Shown here piece after piece: positions 12,029 through 22,665 of a stretch of 64,000 nt of DNA. Numbering within the stretch: position 1 is the stretch's first letter; each line of letters opens with the position of its first letter. The position numbers and the translations under genes were made by a program. Below the pieces are notes generated by a model that worked only from the letters and a program-made list of their open reading frames with translations, searched no databases and was not told the DNA's origin. The stretch comes from Camellia lanceoleosa (lineage: Eukaryota; Streptophyta; Magnoliopsida; Ericales; Theaceae), in the NCBI GenBank assembly GCA_025200525.1, contig CM045770.1:127573429-127637428 (forward strand), read 5' to 3'.

Positions 12029-12437
12029 TGTTAGCCAAAATTTAATTAAGGTCAATCAATAGAAGCCAATCGACAGACAAAATTCATTTTTTACAAAACA
12101 AAACAAATCAAGCTTGTAGTTGAGTTCTATGCCTTAAACTGGTTAAGGGTTTCTTTAGAGGCAATTAAGTAAAGAAGAAATATAGAGAAACAAATGAACT
12201 AAATTTGTATTAATCAAATGAAATTGTCACTTGTCACAAATCACATGAACTTAAACAAGAACAAACATTAGAGAAATACACTGATCAACAGAGAAATAGT
12301 AACAAGTTATCACTGATCTACTCCTAAAATGATGAGTGACTACTCCTAGATAGAAACTACTCCAAGAATTCATGTTGTGTGAGTTGTGTTGGATATCTTC
12401 TTTGTATCTCTTTTGGCTTATTTATAGGCTCAACCAC

Positions 12438-12478
<41 letters not shown>

Positions 12479-12746
12479 TCTATACTCAAGATTTCCTTAA
12501 TAGGCTATGATTTTCTCAATAGGCCTGATTTCCTCAACATCATCCATGTCTCATGTTTGACCACTTTCCTAATTCCTCCATATTCTTCACAAATCTAGCA
12601 ACCAAATTAATAATGACAATAATAGTAAAATTGATAAAGATAATAAAATATTGCCATAATCACTTAAAAAGATAATTTATGGTATAAATCGACAAGCCAC
12701 GATAAGATTAGGGCCACAATCGATAGAAAAATAAATTATGGTGTCA
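12029..12746 (-). repeat. 3' LTR of the minus-strand non-autonomous element
   Basis: It matches 20410-21134 along its length, including AATCAAGCTTGT, GAGTTCTATGCCTTAA, AAGAAGAAATATAGAGAAAC and TTATTTATAGG, and the AG run at 12440-12472. Differences are mostly single bases and repeat length. Confidence 0.8.
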
Positions 12747-12873
12747 AGAATGGCCTTTCATTTAAGATGAAAGTAAATTTTACCTTAAATGATATAAAAG
12801 AAAAATTCTGGGCCTACCCAGAATATTGCCTAATAGTAATTAGCCATGTAAAGACGAGGACCACTGTCAATTG

Positions 12874-13401
12874 TGTTGGGCTTCTGCTCCATGTAAGGAG
12901 CGGCGTACATGGAAGCCATTGGAAGTCAAAGAAAGCTGCAAACTGAAGAAAAGAATGCAACTGCAGATTTGAGCCGGAGATCTTTAGTCGAGCTATCCTA
13001 TTATAGGGTAATTGTGTTGGTGGCTGCCATCAATGTTGTCAGTGGCTCGTCAATGGCTAGTTGGTGGGCAAGCTTCGACTTTAGGCTTTCCAATTTGTGT
13101 ATAAATAGAGGTAGAGAGAGAAGACAAGTGAGTGGGGAAACCAAAAGAGAAAAATGAGAGACTAAGATAGATTGGTCCTCTGTGTGAAAGAGGGTGCTCC
13201 CTTAGTGTGTGAGGGTGAGTTGAGTGTAATTTGAGCGAGGATAAGTGTTCCTTTCTCCTCCATTGTAATCTTTGTATCCTCTCCATCTATAGTGAAATTT
13301 GGTTACTCCCTCATGGACGTAGGCATTGAGCCAAACCACGTTAAATTTGTTTGTCTTCTTTATGTGTGTGGGTTGTTTGGTGCATGAATGTATACTCTAG
13401 A
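12874..13401 (+). repeat. 5' LTR of the nested element, 3' end missing
   Basis: It matches the other LTR from TGTTGGGCTTCTGCTCC to GTATACTCTAGA, then diverges: the last 30 bases of the partner LTR, ending CCCAACA, are absent. A TATA-like TATAAATAGAG near 13099 marks the likely promoter. Confidence 0.8.
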
Positions 13402-16400
13402 TGTAGGCAAGGTCTGAGGTCAAGGGTTCAAAATAGCTAGGCTACGTTCTGGAAAATATTTTTTTGTGAAGGATGACACAGCATTGACATAGCAGATGAC
13501 GTAAGCATATCCGATCCAGGAGGGACCCAACGCAGGTCCGACCCAAATAATGTTAGCCAAATCTAGTACAGAAGAGACGCGATCCAAATCTGGCCCGAGA
13601 AGGGTCCATGGGTGATGGTGTCAGTATGACGCAAAGATGATGTCATCAATAACACAGTAGGCTGACGCAATGCTAATGCGAAGATGATGTCAGCAGAAGA
13701 AATATTCCAAGAGAAAAATTGAATATTCCCTGGTGGTTCTAGAAATTGCAAGATGGCCCAATTTTTCCAGAAATTGCAATTTTACCCCAGGTTTTGAGTA
13801 GTATTTTCAGTGAGGCCCCCAGAAGTGCAGCGATGGTTAGTCCTAGCTAAATGGACTGTTCTGGACATAACCGTAGTGTCAAAATGCTGAAATTCTGTAC
13901 GATTTTCAAAGATTTCCAAAAGTATGAGTTTGTCATCTTCAATAACTAAAAGGAGGTTGTCGGATGTTGTGAAACGCTACGGATTCATTGAAGAGATCAA
14001 AATGGCGAGATTCTAATTAGATTGGACAAACAGATGCAAATTGGGAGATAGATCATTGGTGTAACGCCCCCAAAAATACTTACAATAAATCCAACCACGA
14101 ATGCTATAACATTTGATATAAATGAGACAATGATCTTCCATTCATCAGAGTTTAATTACAAAAGGCTAACACATGCGATAAACATTCATAAATGACCTAT
14201 CCTGAATCTACAACATGTGTCACTCATAATCAAAAGATGAAAGATTAACATGTAATTAAGTGCCTTAACGGCTTACATTTTTCCAAGTCACTGCTTGGTT
14301 ACAACAAAAGAGAGTCTAACTCACTACAATTTAAGCCCTTGGCTATATAAAACAAAATACAACAAAAGTGAAGCCCTTGCTCCAAGCCCTTTCGAGTTAC
14401 TACCTTGACGGAGGCATCTCACTAACACCTAGAATGCTTTTTCCCAATAGAGTGAGCCACAACCCAGTAGAAACAATCTCACCCAACATGAATATTAACA
14501 AGGTTATAAGTATGATGCCAATGTTTCAATGTTCAATGATAAGAATCATTTGTAACCCTCTTTTCAAAACCATGCCATGACAAGTATTATGCCACAATTC
14601 ATATCATATTAACACTTTTCATATCATTTCATACCTCCTCAATTCATGAGTCATATTCATTGTTATTCAAACAACCCAATTGGAATTATAGCTCATTTGT
14701 TTCCTTATCACACAACCATTACAAATAAACACTTTAATTTGCCATTTTACGGAAATTTCGACCGCAGGATCGGCACCCATGTATACTCACAGTCAGCTCG
14801 AGCGCAAGAGTTGACGCTTGAGCGTTAGACACACTAAATCGTTCCACTTGAGCACACGAAATGCCACTCGAGGGCCAAGACACAATGAAAAAGACACTCA
14901 CCGCTTGAGCGCAAGAAGTGACGCTCAAGCACAGAAAACACACATCCAGTAGTTTTGCAGACAGCAGGCTAACGCTCGAGCGCAAGAAAGGCCGCTCGAG
15001 CGCCCATTCGCTAGAGTGTAGGAAACGCTGCACGAGCGTAGAAAACACTCTCCCAGTAGTTTTGCAGACCTGCAAAGTACTGAGAGTTGCAAAGCCCGAT
15101 TGAGCACAAGAAGTGCCGCTCAAGCGGGGTAACAAAATTCTGGACAACAAAGTTTGGAAAAACAAGCAACCAACCTGTCCCAAACACAGCCGCAACAACT
15201 CGATAACCAAAATAGAGGGAAGACAAGGGAAATATGATATGAATAACCATTCAAAACCATAAAACCCGAGTTCGGGATACAACAAGTGCCGGGTCAAAAC
15301 TGGAATCGCTATAATTGGAGACCAAAGGAGATCATGCTTGATCAAGTGGTGGATCAAGGGAGATCATGATTGGTCAGAGATGATAAGAGGATTGCACATG
15401 ATTATCTTAGGATCAATAATGTCTAGAAAAGTTCTGTAAAAAAAGGCACCTATACTGTCTAAGGAGACTGGTTCTTAAGTAGGACCAATTGTGACCCCAT
15501 CAGTTTTTCTTGAAAACTTTCTTGGTTATTGAGTCCAGGTGATTAAGAGATCTGGTTCTATCGTGAGAAGATCACTTCATCGGTAGACAGATGATTGGCA
15601 ACCAATACAAGCTTAGAGGAATGTTGTGGTAGTTGGAGCTACTACCAAACAAGAATACAAGTAGCACTAGTGGTATTTGAATGTGGAAGAGCAACAGCTG
15701 CAGACGTGCAAACACAAGGCGCGTGAGCACATAGCTACGAGCATAGATGGGTACGTAGGAGTATCGTACAAGGTGCAGATGAACAACAGTGCAAGAGTAT
15801 GCAACAGAGTCGTACAGAGGTGCAGTGTGTAGGATTTTGGCCTGGAAGTAACAACCAATTCACAAAAGAAAGCTCCAGATAGAGAAATTAAGATGGATAA
15901 GATGCGGCAGTACGCATCCAGTGAGAGGCAAATCTCTTGCTTTGTCTTGAATTTGGTTCATGGCAATGAAGTAACGATGAGCATCTAGAGAGTTTGGGTG
16001 GAGTCACGTCAATAGGGAAACCGCATGTATTCTATTAGATGATGCAAGTACCTGGTGATAAAGGTAGAAGCCATGCAGGATTATGTATGGCTGTTGAAGA
16101 CATTTCAAGCAGGAGGTGTAGTGTTAATCCAAATGCTTGATGGAATGGAGACGTGTTTGTACTATGGCATTGCATCACCCATATAGGTGATAGGGGTGAT
16201 AAATCTTGTTCACCAATTGGAAGCCAATTTGAAGACCCTTCAGAGTTAGAAGTTCTCATTTCATTTGGAGACTCTCGGGTCAATTGCAGAACTTCACAGT
16301 TCATTGGGATCTCTCTAGGAGATAGAGAGAACGGGTATTAGTAGAGTATACTACGAAGATTTGGCATGTATGATAAGTCCAAAAAGTAGTACTTTATTGG

Positions 16401-18488
16401 CATTAGCCTCTGTGGAGGCGTTAGAGATCCCTCATGGATCATTGTTGAAATACCTACATATGATAAAGCCTTGGTGTCCGCATTTGTCAATTTGAAAGAG
16501 AAGTTGTGGCAATCTACGTCAAATCTTGGTGGAGCTTTGGCATTCTTTTTTACAATGTCTATTGGAGACATTGTTTTGGTGGTCATTCACAGATTATTGG
16601 CGACTTCTTTGGACTCGTGTTTTGTTGAGATTCACTATCACATTTAGGATCTATGATCGTGTTTGATTAGATCCATTGGTGTTTCTAGTTCGTGAGACTT
16701 GATCGTTTCTTTCTATTGTGATTTTCATTTTTGCAATCTGTTTCATATTCAAATACATCAACTCTTAGCGGTCTAAGTGACGATTCAGACTCTGTGTGTT
16801 TGCTTCTGTGGAAGTAGTGTGATTGTTGTTGTTCGTTGAAGATTGAAGGTGATTTTCAATCTCATGTTTTGGGATCCCCCTATCAATCTGCTGTTGGATT
16901 TGGAGGTGATAGATCATATGTTGACTCGGTGGAGTCATTGGGGACTGTTGGAATTGTGTACCTACAGTGCATGCACCTTTGGGAAGTTTTGGCAGCTGTA
17001 AAGATGGTGTATCATCTTGTGTCTGCCAGTTGGAATTGCAGTTGGAGGAATCTAGAGTTTGCTCGACACTTTAGAATTTTTAGCTCTTGTTTTTTGGTCG
17101 TCTGAAGTTTGTTATGATACTTTCGAACCAGTTAGAGTCTGACTACATCCATAGTCTAGTTTTTATTTGGTGGCGAACTTGCTTCAGTTCTTGGAGTAGT
17201 TTTTGGCTATCGTGATTAGTTCGAGCTTGAAGAGAGTAGTTTTGTGTTCAATGGTAGATCAAACTGGAAGTTTATGGTACCACTTTTGAAGTTACTATGA
17301 CGGAGAATGTGAAACATCTCTTGTTTAGTAAGCAAATATGCTCACCATGTTTTTTTTTTTTTTTTGGGAGTTGTCAAGGACAACTTGTTTGGCACTTGTA
17401 GAAATCGAAATTTGGCACCATGGTGTAGCTTGAGTTACAAAAAATCGAAAGAGCTAGCTCGATTGGTTCTGCATGTTTTGGGCGTTAGCTCAATATTTTT
17501 TTGAGCAATGGAATCTACTGTATTCTTTGGAAGAGCGCTCATGTGTTGTACAACAGATGGCATTCAATTTTGACTAAATGGTTGATTTTGGTTCCGTGGC
17601 GTCAAACGCACCTCTTGATGAAACAGAGTAGTTACGGATCTCTCAGGCGAGCTCGAGCGTAGGAGGAAAGATGACGCCACAATGAGCACTCAAGGAATAT
17701 GAGTGCGGTTACTATGCTAGGTATTGCATAGTTGGTGACTTGTACAGACCTATTGGAACTACTTTGATAGAAGGAGCTACTGTCAATAATCAGTCTAGTA
17801 GTACAAGTGAGAGATGCGCAAGTGAAGTGCATCACTGAACTGGAGATCAGGGATTGCAAAGGGCACATACAACAAACGTGTGGAAATGCTAGGGGGTTGT
17901 TCAGAAGTGGAAAAGGCAAATGCTAATAGTTTAGATGGAAGCTCCAAGAAAAAAAAATCGGAAACGTTGACCAGGCAAACGAATAGTTTTCTGTTGCTCC
18001 AGTTTTGACCATACAAAGTAATGCATGGCAGGTTAGTGGCATTTTAGAGAAGAGCTATAGTGTCACAAAGCACTCAATGGAGTGTAGGGCATCCCAGGCA
18101 GTGGGTGTAGGGCATCCAATTAAGGGGTGCCATTTATTTTAATCACGCAGGTTCAAGCATGGTAGGTAAAGACATTCATGACAGGGAAGCCTGGAAGAGA
18201 TGTGTGAGATAGAGCAAGGGCTCTCTTCAAGAGAGACTCAGATAGTGGCGTGAGTTGAGTTGAGGATGTTGGATTCCCTACACCTCTTGTATCTCTGTAT
18301 TTCTCTGGTGTTTTATCTCTAGCTTCTACCATGGACACCCGAATGAGGGGGGTGCCAAGTATTTTTTGTTAGGGGGTACATGTGTCAGTGTGGAGTTGCA
18401 GACTATGCTAGTTTTGGATGTGACAAGATTTGCAGCAGGTTTGGTTGCGGATACGACACATCACCCCACATGAGCAGAAAGGGATGAT
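13402..18488 (+). other. Interior of the nested element, no recognisable genes
   Basis: About 5 kb without a long plausible frame and without a recognised primer site after the 5' LTR. It includes a separate GC-richer repeat block at 14063-15340. The rest has mixed composition unlike the surrounding AT-rich DNA but no motif I can name. Confidence 0.5.
14063..15340 (-). repeat. LTR-like block with GCTCGAGCGC words
   Basis: It opens TGTAACGCCCCC, which on the minus strand gives the GGGGGCGTTACA ending common in Ty3/Gypsy LTRs. Between 14790 and 15125 the word GCTCGAGCGCAAG and its variants (GCTTGAGCGCAAG, GCTCAAGC) recur many times, and CCAGTAGTTTTGCAGAC occurs at about 14947 and 15052, a loose tandem repeat of about 105 bases. 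Right limit and target duplication unclear. A 207-codon minus frame at 14734-15357 is regarded as chance. Confidence 0.45.
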
Positions 18489-18986
18489 TGTTGGGTTTCT
18501 GCTCCAAGTAAGGAGCGGCACATGCAGAAGCCATTGGAAGTCAAGGAAAGCTACAAAATGAAGAAAAGAATGCAACTGCAGATTTGAGCTGGAGATCTTC
18601 AGCTAAGCTATCCTATTATAGGGTGATTGTGTTGGTGGCTGCCATCAATGTTATCAGTGGCTCGTTAGTGGCTAGTCAATAAGCAAGCTTGACTTTAAGC
18701 TCTCCAATTTTTGTATAAATAGAGGTAGAGAGAGTAGACAAGTGAGGGGGGAAACCAAGAGAGCAAATGCTCCCTTGGTGTGAGAGGGTGAGTGGAGTGA
18801 GGATGAGTGTTCACTTCTCCATTGTAATCTTTGTATTCTCTCCATATATAGTGAATTTTGGTTACTTTTGGGCGTAAGCATTAAGCCGAACCACGTTAAA
18901 TTTGTTTGTCTTCTTTACATGTATGGATTGTTTGGTGCATGAATGTATACTCTAGACATCTTGGGCGGGATCCCTAGATCCCAACA
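18489..18986 (+). repeat. 3' LTR of the nested element
   Basis: Complete LTR from TGTTGGG to CCCAACA, preceded by a purine-rich AGAAAGGGATGAT that may be the polypurine tract. The TATAAATAGAG box is kept (near 18713). Confidence 0.85.
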
Positions 18987-19156
18987 AATTGATGGGTACT
19001 CACCTTTGGCTCTGTGGAATAACATGATAGAGAGTCACATCCTTTATTTTTTCAAATAAAACCTTTCTTTGTTAGCCATGTTTTAGCTAATCAAAGAGAA
19101 TTCATTACAAATAACATTTTTCAACCATTTTTGTTTTTCAAACCATGTCATGAAGG

Positions 19157-19348
19157 TTAATTTTTTGTGTGATCCACTAATCCAAAGTGGATGTTGGATT
19201 CCAAACTCACATAATTGATTGTCATGAAAAATTCATGAACTTTGACACTTTGAAAAATGTCAGCAAATTCAAATTCAACAAATGTGGATTGCTCATAATT
19301 TTCAATCATCTTTGGTCTAAAATCATGCCCCCCAAGTGAATCTTCATC
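19157..19348 (-). pseudogene. Second decayed frame of the non-autonomous element
   Basis: An open stretch of 64 codons including its stop has a protein-like composition (starts DEDSLGGHDF, contains FVEFEFADIFQ, ends VDHTKN). A similar word, D(D)GESSFGGHVF, occurs upstream on the same strand near 19440-19475, which suggests an internal repeat of a once longer protein. No family was recognised. Confidence 0.4.
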
Positions 19349-19922
19349 ACTATTTTGTGATTAATTCTCAATATTTTATGAGGAGGGGTGATTTTTCTAT
19401 TTTAGCCACTAATGGCTTATCACTTTTTGCCATGTTTCGCCAAAAACATGCCCTCCGAATGAACTTTCACCATCATTTGATGATGTATTTTTAATATTTT
19501 TTGAGAAATTGAGTTGTTTTTCTTTTTTAGCCATTAATGGCTCGCCACTCATTGTCATGTTTGACAAAAAATCATGTCTCACAAGTAAATTTTCACCATC
19601 ATTTTGTTCTTCTTTTTAGAGAATGTTTTGTTCTTCTTTTTTAGAGCATGGTTTGTTCTTCTTTTTTGACCATTAATAGCTTATGAAAACCTTCCCTAGT
19701 CATTTCATCTTTATGACTTGGTTCTCTAAAAACAGGTATCAACAACCCAAGCCACATATCTTTCCTCCTCATGAATAATTAGCTCTCTAAAAGTAGGTGC
19801 ATTAACCTCTCGAGTCACATATCTTGGCACTTCATAAATAATTGGCTCTCTAAAAATAGGTATATTATAACCTCTCGAGCCACATTATTTTCATACTTTA
19901 ATATTTTATTAGCCATTATGCT

Positions 19923-20336
19923 TTATAATTTTTGCCTCCAATATCGAATTTCTTCATCAATTAGGGAAATTTGGCCTTCAAGTTGATGAATTTTTTCATC
20001 AAAGTAATTTAAATCTCTTTGCGCCAAATAATACGAAGATGATGAAATTATTTGAAATATTTGTCTATAAAGAGAATTAATTTCTTCTTTTAGGGCCAAA
20101 GTTTCATTCCCACACTAATAAATTTCATTCTCACAATGCCGAATCATTCTTTCCACACTATTTGTCATGCCATTATGTTGGCAATAAATGGTAGAACCGC
20201 CACCATAACACTGACAAGCCTTAGACATGGAATATGAGGTATTCCGCTGATAATTTGTATCTATGGGAACACTGCCACTCCATTGGCGATTTGCATCCAT
20301 AGGTGCACAGGATGTAAACATGCCACTTGAAGGCAT
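19923..20336 (-). pseudogene. Leader ORF of the non-autonomous element, one internal TAG
   Basis: A frame of 138 codons including the stop starts about 50 bases after the primer site. It is open except for one TAG at 20115-20117, where CAG would restore glutamine. The first half is Cys, Ser and Gln-rich (CQCYGGG); the second half is a likely coiled coil, with KEEINSLYRQIF and DEKIHQLEGQISLIDEEI. No zinc knuckle or gag motif was recognised. Position suggests a gag-like or structural protein; function unknown. After its stop a further decayed frame contains the repeated word (P/T)FRE(P/L)II(Y/H)E at about 19740-19860. Confidence 0.5.
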
Positions 20337-20388
20337 GATTCCATATACATCAGTCTACTTCATTCCCATAACTCCAAATCATAAATGT

Positions 20389-20407
20389 CCCAGCGAGCGT
20401 GCCAACT
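20389..20407 (-). other. Possible primer-binding site
   Basis: Read on the minus strand, two bases after the LTR end, the sequence starts AGTTGGCACGCTCGC and is tRNA-end-like, in the place where first-strand synthesis is primed. The tRNA was not identified. Confidence 0.5.
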
Positions 20408-20409
20408 TA

Positions 20410-20813
20410 TGTTAGCAAACATTGAGTTAAGGCCAATCGATAGAAACCAATAAACAGACAACTTAGTTTTTACACAACAAAACAGATCAAGCTTGTGGTT
20501 GAGTTCTATGCCTTAAGCAAATTAAGGACTTATTTGGAGGCAATTAAGTAAAGAAGAAATATAGAGAAACAAAGGAACTGAATTTGTATTAATCAAATGG
20601 AATTGTCACAAGTCACATGAATTTAAACAAGAACAAACACTCGAGAAATACATTGATTGACAGAGAAATAGTAACAAGCTATCACTGATCTACTTCTAAA
20701 ATGATAAGTGACTACTCCCAGATAGAAACTACTCCTAGAATTCACGTTGTGTGAGTTGTGTTGGATTTCTTCTTTGTATCTCTCTTGACTTATTTATAGG
20801 TTTAGCCACATGT

Positions 20814-20851
<38 letters not shown>

Positions 20852-21134
20852 GATATGTAATCTAAACTCATGATTTCCTCAATAGGTTATGATTTTCTCA
20901 TCATGTCATGATTTCCTCAACATTATCCATTATCTTATGTTTGACCACCTACCTAATTCCTCCATATTCTGCACAAATCTATCAACCAAATTAATAATAA
21001 CAATAACAATAAAATTGATAAAGATAATAAAATATGACCATAATTACTTAAAAAAATAATTTATGGTATGAATCGACAGGTCATAATAAGATTAAATTTG
21101 GTCACAATTGATAGGAAAATAAATTATGGTGTCA
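20410..21134 (-). repeat. 5' LTR of the minus-strand non-autonomous element
   Basis: Partner of 12029-12746. On the minus strand it begins TGACACCATAA and ends CTAACA beside the primer site. It carries an AG microsatellite at about 20813-20853. Confidence 0.8.
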
Positions 21135-21583
21135 AGAAGTGTACATATCATTATTCTTATTTATATGCCATGTTCTTTTTAAATTTCATCCTAAATAGTA
21201 TATTGAAAGGGCTGGATGAGAAACCAAAATTATCACCAATGAAGATGCCAAATCAAGTATGAAGTTCATGTGCCACTTGAAAATTCTAATGGTAAAGCAG
21301 CTAATCTCTCATGTCCAAGAGGGGAGAACTTCTAAATACACCCCCAAATTCCTTTAGCCAAGCCACTACTTGCGTGCATGTGATTGGGTTTATTTAGAAG
21401 CTCCCGTTTTAGAGCCAAACTTTTCATTCATCCTAATAAATGAGAAACATTCAAGAAACCTCAATAATTCTGCCCAAATCCGCTCGTGTCTTTTATGTTT
21501 CGATTCTTTATCTGTTCGTAGTTATCAATTTTTTTTGGTATTATGCACCATGTTGCCTCAAATGGTGCTTGTGACTTCTGGTT

Positions 21584-21607
21584 GGGGGGGGGGGGGGGGG
21601 GGGGGGG
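21584..21607. repeat. Run of 24 G
   Basis: Uninterrupted G homopolymer in AT-rich DNA. Read length is uncertain in such runs. Confidence 0.9.
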
Positions 21608-21654
21608 TTACATTTTCCGTATTTGTTTATCAATCAAACTCGCTTGATTTTTTA

Positions 21655-21926
21655 TTTTTTGTATTCCTATGTAGCAACAACAAGAACAATTGCAAAAGCA
21701 GCAACAAGAAGAAGAAGTGATTTTATTTGTTTATTTTTTGTATTCCTTTGTTGTAGCAACAAGAAGAAAAATTGCAAAAGCAGCAACATGAAGGAGAAAA
21801 TGAAGAAACTTGTTAGATTTCTGAAGATAATGATGGGGATGAAGAAACTTGTGAGACTTCTAATGATAGTGATGGGGATGAAGAAACTTGTGACTTCTGA
21901 TGATAGTGATGGGGATGACTCTTGAT
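21655..21926 (+). pseudogene. Duplicated exon-like fragment, Gln/Glu-rich then acidic
   Basis: Two acceptor-like sites, TATGTAG before 21675 and TTGTAG before 21757, are each followed by nearly the same coding words (QEQLQKQQ and QEEKLQKQQ). The second copy runs on in the same frame through a TAG into two copies of an acidic motif (DGDEETC) and ends with a TGA near 21898. It looks like the 3' exon of an unidentified coiled-coil gene that was duplicated and broken. No upstream exon was secured. Confidence 0.35.
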
Positions 21927-22254
21927 GATAGATGGCAATGCTCAATATTGTGGTTATAAAGCTCTATGTACATTAAAAAAAAATGGTTATTAAATTTTTT
22001 TTTTCTATATTATTTTTCAAGCAAGAGAACTGTGTCTTGTGGCTTCTCTAAACCAGAATCCCAGTGCATCATCAGTCACTTTCATTTTGATGAACGTGCT
22101 ACGATTTTTATTTTCTTTCATTACATTGGTTATACTGACCCACCTTCCCTAACAAGGCCTTATTACAAAGTGCATGGAGCATATCTATTTGGGAACACCC
22201 AAAAATGTCACATTTTCTCTAAAAAAAATTGTCCTTAGTTATCTTTTTCCAACG

Positions 22255-22665
22255 CCAACACCACTCCCCTAACCCTATTGCCACCACTACCATACAACCA
22301 CCACACCGCCATACCATGACCACTTTACCATTGCTGTGACCACAATCACTACCACAACCTCTACAGCCACCAAACCACCACCACCTTTACCGTCGTTATT
22401 ACTAGAACCACTACCCTACTACCATTGCTTCCATAACCACTATCACTTCCTCCACTGCCACAACCATTACCTTACCACCACAACCACCACCTTCACAAAA
22501 ACCACACCACCACAACCATTGTGAGAACCACCACTCTATAGCGTTGTCCACCGCCACCCACCATCCTACTATCACTTCTATCACCACTGATGATGCTATC
22601 ACCGTCGCCACCACTACCATGACTCACACCATCTCTTCTACAACTATCAACACTATCATGATCTA
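22255..22665. repeat. CCA/CTA-rich trinucleotide DNA
   Basis: Imperfect CCA, CTA and CCG triplets dominate this stretch. The resulting threonine/proline frames (for example 22336-22524) are composition artefacts. Confidence 0.85.

Larger units (their letters stand above)
12874..18986 (+). mobile_element. Nested LTR element with AATTG target duplication
   Basis: Direct repeats at 12874-13401 and 18489-18986 bound the unit. The outer ends are TGTTGGG (12874) and CCCAACA (18986), and AATTG is duplicated at 12869-12873 and 18987-18991, which proves insertion into the older element around it. The 5-kb interior has no protease, RT or integrase frame I can recognise, so it looks like a large non-autonomous derivative. 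The TGTTGGG/CCCAACA ends would suit a Copia-type LTR, but that is inference. Confidence 0.87.
12029..21134 (-). mobile_element. Non-autonomous LTR element on the minus strand
   Basis: Two direct copies of a block of about 720 bases, at 12029-12746 and 20410-21134, frame the unit. Read on the minus strand each begins TGACACCATAATTTAT and ends CTAACA, so ends are TG and CA. A primer-binding-like site follows the 5' LTR (20410-21134 on this strand). The interior outside the nested insertion (12874-18986) is only about 2.3 kb and keeps decayed reading frames but no protease, RT or integrase, so it would need proteins from another element. No matching target duplication was found at the outer ends, so the exact limits are less sure than the LTR pairing. 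Confidence 0.75.

Noticed and set aside
14734..15357. 207-codon minus frame
   Set aside because: Lies across GCTCGAGCGC repeats in an LTR-like block and has no recognisable domain.
22336..22620. Thr/Pro-rich plus frame and Val-rich minus frame
   Set aside because: CCA-rich low-complexity DNA on both strands.
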